Below are positions 57,316-64,000 of a DNA stretch of 64,000 nucleotides, in pieces; positions within the stretch are counted from its first letter, which is position 1, and every line of letters begins with the position of its first letter. The notes beneath the pieces were generated by a model. That model was given only the letters and a program-made list of their open reading frames with translations. It searched no databases and was not told the DNA's origin. The position numbers and the translations under genes are program-made. The stretch comes from Isoetes taiwanensis (taxonomy: Eukaryota > Streptophyta > Lycopodiopsida > Isoetales > Isoetaceae), in contig JAJEKV010000012.1 of the NCBI GenBank assembly GCA_021234155.1, positions 5,211,789 to 5,275,788 of the forward strand, written 5' to 3'.

Positions 57316-58014
57316 GGATCTTAGGCTTGAGAAGTTAATGGATGAGGGCAATCGTTTGTTTGGTAAGAATGACTAAAAGAGTGCCATCGATGCCTATACC
57401 AAATGCATTGATGCAGGGCACATCAGAATCCAAAGAACTTGTCATGCAATCATTTTCTAATATGTCAGAGGCCTGGATGAAGTTTCCTAACTATGTAAGA
57501 GCCCTTGCGGATGCTTGTCATGCTCTTTAGGAAAGCCTCTTTAGGAAAGCTCGGTGTTTATATGCCTTGCAGGAATATAACAAAGCGCAGAGCACACTTG
57601 AGCATGCTCGTGACAAGGCTCCTGATGCTAAAGATGCTAAAAGAAATGATGAACAAATGCGTCGTTGCTATAAACCAAAGCACTATGGGGGTTTAATCAG
57701 TTAGCCAGTTATTTTGCAGAATAACACAGCAGAAGCACCCAAATGTAGCAATTATATAGGGCATGTTTCTATCTGTGCTGGTAAGGATGGGAATGGCCTT
57801 ACATTATTTGCTACAAGAAATATGAGGGTTGGAAAATTGCTACTGGTAAATAATCCTTTGGCCATTGGCCGTGGTGGATTAAGGCCTACTCGTTCTTTCA
57901 TGGCTTTCACAGCTCTTTGCCCCACTCAAAGCATCCACTGACTCCTGCAGGCAGAAATACGATCTGTATTGCAGATCATGCTGTGGCAGCTATAGTGAGC
58001 TTTGAAAATAAGGT
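57316..58014 (+). pseudogene. TPR–SET domain protein remnant (SMYD-like methyltransferase family)
   Basis: The sequence reads, through several phases, as a TPR protein: DEGNRLFGKND, stop at 57374-57376, KSAIDAYTKCIDA, then ELVMQSFSNMSEAWMKFPNY with VRALADACHAL, and ALQEYNKAQSTLEHARDKAP. The start of a SET domain follows: YIGHVSICAGKDGNGLTLFA, TRNMRVGKLLLVNNPLAIG. Plant TPR–SET proteins of this layout are putative lysine methyltransferases. The SET core (NHS…GEE motifs) is not found. At least four stops are present, and I see no intron between the TPR and SET parts, which may mean a retrocopy. A possible acceptor (TTTCTGCAG-like CTCCTGCAG at 57951) and donor (AAGGTAAGC at 58012) remain near the end. 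Confidence 0.7.
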
Positions 58015-58139
58015 AAGCTTTAAGTATTATTACCAATATATTGGATCTCAACGTCTCTATTGCTTGCATCTCAAGTTAACTGTGATTTCATTCTCTTTGG
58101 TTCTGAAGGTTAGAAGACCCTAACCATCACACACATCCG

Positions 58140-59929
58140 GAAATATAAAGGGGCCAAATGCATGTATGCCGGCTCCCTGGGATGCTTCTATTTGGTAAGT
58201 TAGCAGTAGTTCACGTTGTGCATAATGGACTTCTTTGCACACATGGTTAGAGAAACTACCATTATGAATATCTGAGCCCAACATGACATCTTTGGAACTC
58301 TTTTCGACACATGAGCGGAAGGTAATACACTAAACATAATTACTTTTATCAAACATGTTAGATACTAATGGATCTTCTACCGGGAGGGACAAACTCGAAC
58401 TATTGTTCGTTTTTTAATCCAAATGGTTTAAATGTGGTGCCATAAGGCAGTATCCATCTCGTAGGTAAAGGTCCCATGACATCTTTTCGACTCAAAGCAA
58501 AACCAAAGTTAAATATATGAGGTTCCTATTATCCTACCTCTGGCTAGCTTTGAATTTCAATATCCCCACAAGAGCAAGTCCTTACTTTATCATGTGGCGT
58601 GGAGTTTATTTGTCTCTTCCTCTGCTCCTTCTTTAAGAGCCAGAAAACCTGTTTACACACCGGCATCTCATGCGTGTGTGAGGCAATTCTACCTGGGAAT
58701 GCCTAGATGAGACAATTTCTTTGCATATAAGTAATTCAAGGCTCCATAGTTGGGCCTTTGGATATTGACAAGTTAATGATCACATAAATATTAACCTAGG
58801 TGTACCATTGCTCAAGGGCAATAGATCTGCAGCTTTCCTAATGTGGCGAGTCCATTGTATTTATGCATTCTTGTTTTGCTTAGTCACAGCTATAAACATG
58901 GGCAATCTAAGCATGATCATAGGGCAGGATGGGTTATCTAAGAAATGTGGTTAGTGTGATTAGAAGAGGCCATTTAAATTTTCTGAAAGTAATGAAATTG
59001 AAATCCTGTATGACGTGATAGAAGAGAACATTCCTGTGATAGAAGAGAACATTCCTGTTATTGTAAAAGTATTAAAGTTGGAATCCGATATAATGGGCTT
59101 GATTGCAATGTTATATGGTAACTAGAAAAAGTGCCCAGCGTTGCTGGGCTTTTCGTCGGCATAATTTAAAGAGACTAAAGATAATAATCAAAGTTTAAAA
59201 AATAATAATGCACTTATATTGTGACATTTCCGTGGACGTTAAAAGTCTATCTATCTATTGATATGCAAATTTTGATTTTGTAATAAAGCCTTCTAATTGG
59301 ACCATACATCACCTCAACTTATTCAGTTGTCTCTTGCAGCCAACAATTTTCTAGAGCTGAATAGGCATTCCAAATCTTACTTTACTGCTTTGAAAAAGGA
59401 GGTAAATGTTGTGTATTTAGTGGTGACATTTTTACATATAAATTAGAGGATGTTTAGCATTCAAATTCTACAGTTTCATGGTTTTAGAGATTACTGGATG
59501 TTAAACGACTTGTCACAATGTTTCTTCAAGGGAAAACAATAACAATTTTGCAATGGTTCATCTCCAATTAGATCGATATTTTGATCAAGAAGTATGTAAT
59601 TGGACAAGTTTTGAGGAGAGATGTATAAGCAATTACATATTTTAACACTCACATACCTCTTTATTTACATGTTATACTCATTTTTTCTCTTGCCAAGACC
59701 ACATGATGGAAGCAGTACTTCCCGCCATTGAAAGGTGCAAGACAACCCATTTTCCTTTCATATGCCACAACATGCATTCAAAAACACTACAACAAATTTA
59801 ACCCAAGCAAAAAACCATACTCAAAATCACTTCTTTTTATTGAAAAGCCTTCTTTAAATGCTCAAGATTCACACTTGCTAAGAAAAACGAACTCAGACTA
59901 TCAACAGACCTCATAAACGTCGTAGGCGA
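58140..59929. other. No gene seen
   Basis: There is a 21-bp tandem duplication at about 59017-59059 (GTGATAGAAGAGAACATTCC). A hairpin, GCCCAGC-GTT-GCTGGGC at 59133-59149, is flanked by an A-run and a T-run. The missing 3' exons of the cathepsin remnant were looked for here and not found. Confidence 0.4.
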
Positions 59930-59939
59930 CCTCTAAAAG

Positions 59940-61727
59940 ATCATTTTATAGATCTCAGCCATGATATCCTTGACATCAGGCCCAACCATATACGCATTCA
60001 TACTAAAATGCTTGGAAATATTCCATGGCTCGTTGTTGATGCATGTTGCATTATGGAGTTGGGTATGCTCATTCACACCCTGTCATCGAAATATGGGTCA
60101 CACTGACATGCATTGTAGCACTTTAGAATAAGCTCATGCATGTTGAAGAACAAGGGCAAAAAAATCCATGATACAAGAATTGTTCCATTAGTACGAAACA
60201 TTTAAAAAAATTCGACCATGGATCTCATTTACGTGATATTACAGCTGCGTCTATTTTCTGCATTCCTTCTTTATAGCATGTGCTAGCCTATTTAAATACT
60301 GTCATCTAGGTAAAACAGGCTTGCATCTTGTAGAGAAGAAAGATAGCAGTGTAGAGAAAAGCTACAAGAAGTGGCTTCTGGTAGAAAGCACATGATTCGA
60401 GTCAGGAACATATTGCAACATTACATTGCTTGGGTTAATCGGCACAGTTTATGACTGATATCAATGATTACAAGCTGTGACCAGCAATGTCACAAAACCC
60501 CATATCTATACTGTCGTGTTTGCTTTGCAGATCAAGGCTAAATTTTAAACATTCAACACTTGTATAGCACAAATTGATCAGTAAATCTGCAAAGTTGTCA
60601 ACAGCTAATGCATTCCACCTTGTCGTTTCTGAGACACACAATCTCCACATGCAATATCCCTCCCTTTTGTTTTCTTGCTTTATGACTCACAACTCCATAG
60701 ATGAGGTATCATCTCAGCTCTAGCATGGCCACTCCATTTCACCATCCAATGTGACAAGCTAACTTGGTAATTTGCACACTACAAGCAAGCATCCAGCAAG
60801 GTTTGGATTAATGTACCCAAAGCTTTGCTTGATTGCTCTAGTCAAAACTGGGCTCTGCAACAAAAAGATCCACCATCAGAAATTTATAATTATAATTTTG
60901 CCATAAAATTGCAATTGCTAATATACACCATGCTACATCATCATGTTGCTAAAGATCAAATGAATCAGACGGTTGCAACAGATTAGAGTCCTCTAGACCA
61001 CGTAAAAAGGAATGAATGGCAAGATGCTCAGCTGCATGAGTCATAAAAACAGCCAATACCATAGCTCCTCCCGCCATCAGTCCCACCCTGAAGATGTGTA
61101 AAGCATCAGTAAACGCAAGCAAATGGCAAGAAAAAGAATATTTAAATGCTAAATAGGCAATTGAAGCAAGGAATTTTTCTTAACAACACAAGTATGGATG
61201 GTGAATAAGATCATTGCAATATCCTTCTGCAGCTGATTCAGTAGAAGAAATAAAGTGTTAGCATTGGCAGCAATGGTGCACTATCAGATGTGGCAGTGTG
61301 TTCTAGGGCAACAATCCCCAATTTGAGAACGTAAGGGATGGGGAAAAGGACCTATGCTTTAGTCTAGGCATGGCATTCAATTGTGGAGCACACCAAAAGC
61401 AGAAGAGCAAATACAATTTAGCATTCCTTTTATTTTGACATTGACAGCAACATTACCTGAGAAAAATTGCAGTTAGATCAAATATGAAAGGCACAGGAGG
61501 AGCAATAATGGCTACCAAGGCCATTATCAGACCATAAAAAAAGCATGCTAAGAAATCATTTTCGGATAGAAAAACTTCCTGCAAACCACGTAACCATTAA
61601 CCTTAAAGCATATATAGGTCATAAAAGTTGATAAAATTGTAAAGATAGTAACCTCATTGAGGTTAATGCAAAACCTGTCTGTCAATGATTCAACAGCACC
61701 GAAAGCCCAGCAAGATCCACAATGGCC
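59940..61727 (-). pseudogene. Cathepsin B-like cysteine protease gene remnant
   Basis: Four exon-like pieces read right to left. 61653-61727 has the papain-family active site [15 protein letters not shown]…DRFCI, with the catalytic cysteine in CGSCWAF, between an acceptor (TTGACAG) and a donor (GTTACT). 61533-61578 ([14 protein letters not shown]) matches the SVNDLLACCG region. 61020-61087 (GTDGG, then FMTHAAE in another phase) fits the occluding-loop approach. 59940-60102 has CDPYFDD, a stop, and NAYMVGPDVKDIMAEIYK, matching the NAY…DIMxEVYKNGPVE region. The catalytic His and Asn segments and the signal peptide/propeptide are not found. Cathepsin B acts in vacuoles and in cell death. Stops and losses make this a decayed copy. 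Confidence 0.65.
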
Positions 61728-64000
61728 CTGTCAAGACACATAATAGTAATTTTATTACAGATTTTATGTATGAGTAGTATAATCTACAACATACTCTGTG
61801 AGTTCTACTCAATGGAGAACTCTTATGAACACTTTGATTTGCTAATCTCTGAGAAATTATGGAGCTCAAGACCATTTTAGTCAGAGCTGTAAAAAATTTA
61901 TGAAGTTTGCTGCATAATACATACAAATCTCATAAGAATGGCATGCTGGTGGCTACATGGAATTGGCAGACAGCCTCTGCTGCAGATATTCACTTAAATT
62001 GTATGCATACAGACTTGGCCTGTTGTACCCGAAGACCACATGTGATTATGCAGATCCTACAAGCACAAATCAGTCTCATAAGGTTTCAATTCCATGCACC
62101 CACCAAATCCTTAACTGTGCATGATCCAGGAAACATATGAATCAAAGCAGTAGCCAATTCAAAACCTAAAGAATCTTAGAGCAATTTGTCATGCCTCTAC
62201 TGCAACAAGAGGGCAGAACTTGCTAACGCTCATTTATCCTGCAACAACACCACCATCACCATGAGAACTCTTGCTAGATTTTGAAAACAAATCTCATGTC
62301 CATTATGTCAAACATGAATCAACAGGAATCACTGTATCCACCGTAATTTACTCATGCAGACACGAAATGGTTCACATCTTCCCATCCATAGAACTTATGG
62401 TGCCCGTTAGATTGTCATTTGTTTAAAGATCCCCTATGTATTATTTTGATGCTATTCTTTTTTCTACTTTATTTCTTATACAATGAAGCCAAAGTCTGAA
62501 ATGCAAAGTCTTGAATTTGGTTATGGCCTTTCCTGCAACAATCTCTGCCGAAATATGATTCCTGCCAATTACTGGGTTTCAAGAACACGTACTAATAATT
62601 GCAATTTAGAACGGCCATTGGCTAAGTGATGTAGTCCCCATTCCAGTCCGAATAGCCAAGCTTCTGTCATAAACCATAAAGATACCGGTTAAGAAACCAA
62701 AAGTGAAAGACCTAAGCATTCATCGATGAAAGGAAAAAAAAAACCTAAACATGGATGATGCTTTGTAGAATCGATCGTTATTTACAGAAGAAATAGGACG
62801 TAAGAAATAGGACGTCGTTTCCTTGTAGCCTCATCCAACAGCTCTACTTCCACAGTTTGTCGATCCCAAGCTCTAGGCCCAACCATCGATTGTCAATGCA
62901 AAAAATCTGATGAACATGAGGCTTGATAAATGCCTGTAAAAATGGTAAGCGATGTCTTAATCATTCATTTTTTGCGGAAAAGGGTTGCCAGATTAAGGCC
63001 ATAAGGATGATGCGAGGAGCACTACCTGAGAAGACTGCGGCAGAATAAGCTACGTTTATGCAAGCGTCTGCATATAGAGATCCATTGCGCCTATGCAATC
63101 GTCTGCGAGAAATACGAAGGACGGGCTGTGGGAAAAACAGGAAAAAAAACCGTAAATCGAAGGGATGAAATTAAAGTAAAAACTTTAATGGCTAAGATGC
63201 TGCACAGACTATCATAAAACGCCATTATTATTATATATAGATGTGGAGGATAGTGTGGGTTGATTGTGTTATTTCATTTTTCTTTCACCATCTGTCAGAT
63301 TAACTTCAAGGCATGGAAACCTGGACTCACATGAAGAACAAGAAAAAATTCCAGATCATCTACATCCATATATTAATTACATATACGTTTGCCCTATAAG
63401 GTGCTACATGGTGATCTTCATCCTAAGCAAATATATTTTAAGTCCTTTTTGTCAAGGAAAGTGTGCCAACATATGCTCAAAAATTTGAAAAATTCTCAGA
63501 CATTTGAAAAATATATATGCCATGCTTGCTACATGTTACAAATGCGTTAAATATTATCATCCAGCCACACTCTTTGACATATGCAACCATTCCATAATTT
63601 TTAGACGAGTGAAACAAAAACGACAGTAAATCCATAACCAAACAATACACCCTTAAATAAACCAAAAAGCTATATCAAATTCCTAACTGAAACAATTCCA
63701 CCTACGTGTAGAGGATAACTCTCCATGCATTGGCATCTTGTTTTAAAAGTATTTTGCTACTCAATGCAAGGAAGAAAAATTTAACTCATGATCATAAAAT
63801 ATGGTCTCTTGGAGCCAAATCCTAGAGATACAAGCATCCTTGGAGCTACGTCTAAGATTGAAACCAAATTGGTGAAATGCATGACTATTTTTGTGTGAGT
63901 ATACAAATGGATGAAGAGCCAGAAGATGGCAATGTGATCATTGTGGCAGAATCTAGGCAATGTCTTCCAAAAGCGAATCTAAGGAGTCACTTGCACAAGG
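61728..64000. other. No gene seen
   Basis: I searched for the cathepsin propeptide upstream of 61727 on the minus strand and found nothing. A possible minus-strand exon at about 62850-62936, after the acceptor TTTTTACAG (AFIKPHVHQIFCIDNRWLGL), is not recognised. The remainder is AT-rich with short random frames. Confidence 0.4.

Noticed and set aside
59133-59149. Hairpin with T-run as a transcription terminator
   Set aside because: It has the form of a bacterial terminator, which has no role in plant nuclear DNA; no pol III gene lies upstream.
61457-61532. Hydrophobic extension of the cathepsin exon suggesting a membrane protein
   Set aside because: The upstream residues match the SVNDLLAC region of cathepsin B and a GT donor lies at 61532, so the hydrophobic run is more likely intron.

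Overview
The window is nuclear DNA from a land plant with a transposon-rich genome. The evidence is PLS-class pentatricopeptide repeat (PPR) gene copies, a plant TPR–SET protein remnant, a cathepsin B-like papain-type protease remnant, two L1-type LINEs with the plant zf-RVT domain, a Ty3/gypsy chromovirus and a Copia-type small LTR element. The style of the PPR proteins and the density of nested elements would suit a fern, gymnosperm or other large-genome vascular plant, but that is a weak inference. I see no bacterial, plastid or mitochondrial gene blocks, and no gene that looks intact and free of disruption.

Layout. 1-300: 3' end of an unknown ORF. 300-1555: minisatellite of about 16 bp in both orientations. 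1700-2200: three tRNA-like SINE-type modules. 2522-2660: 28-bp tandem repeat. 3146-3848: broken zinc-finger ORF. 5441-5705: foldback element. 8855-10915: short LTR element with PBS and PPT but no polymerase. 12.3-20.5 kb: tandem array of exon-like modules of one unrecognised gene, interrupted at 17155-18215 by a dimeric insertion. 20.5-24.1 kb: PPR copy 1, carrying a 5'-truncated LINE. 24125-45423: full-length LINE, split by a 13.4-kb chromovirus (29237-42629). 46.2-49.7 kb: second copy of the module plus PPR unit, with its own dimeric insertion (46446-47462), ending abruptly against an hAT transposase remnant. 52.1-56.6 kb: second LINE whose ORF1 part is inverted. 57.3-58.0 kb: TPR–SET remnant. 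59.9-61.7 kb: cathepsin B-like remnant on the minus strand.

History readable from the sequence. A unit of gene-fragment modules plus a PPR gene was duplicated in tandem. LINE copies then entered with 12-14 bp target duplications. A chromovirus then entered the larger LINE with a GATGC 5-bp duplication, splitting the reverse transcriptase. Removing the chromovirus would leave the LINE reading frame open across the junction.

Most notable structure. First, inside the chromovirus, about 4 kb lies between the 5' LTR and gag, with two TATA boxes, each preceded by a pair of about 70-bp dyad-symmetric motifs. Second, the two dimeric insertions keep the same terminal hairpins although the paired bases differ. 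Third, the two chromovirus LTRs differ mainly at CAG/CTG trinucleotides, which looks more like a systematic read error at CHG-methylated cytosines than like age; the frameshifts in this element should be read with that in mind.
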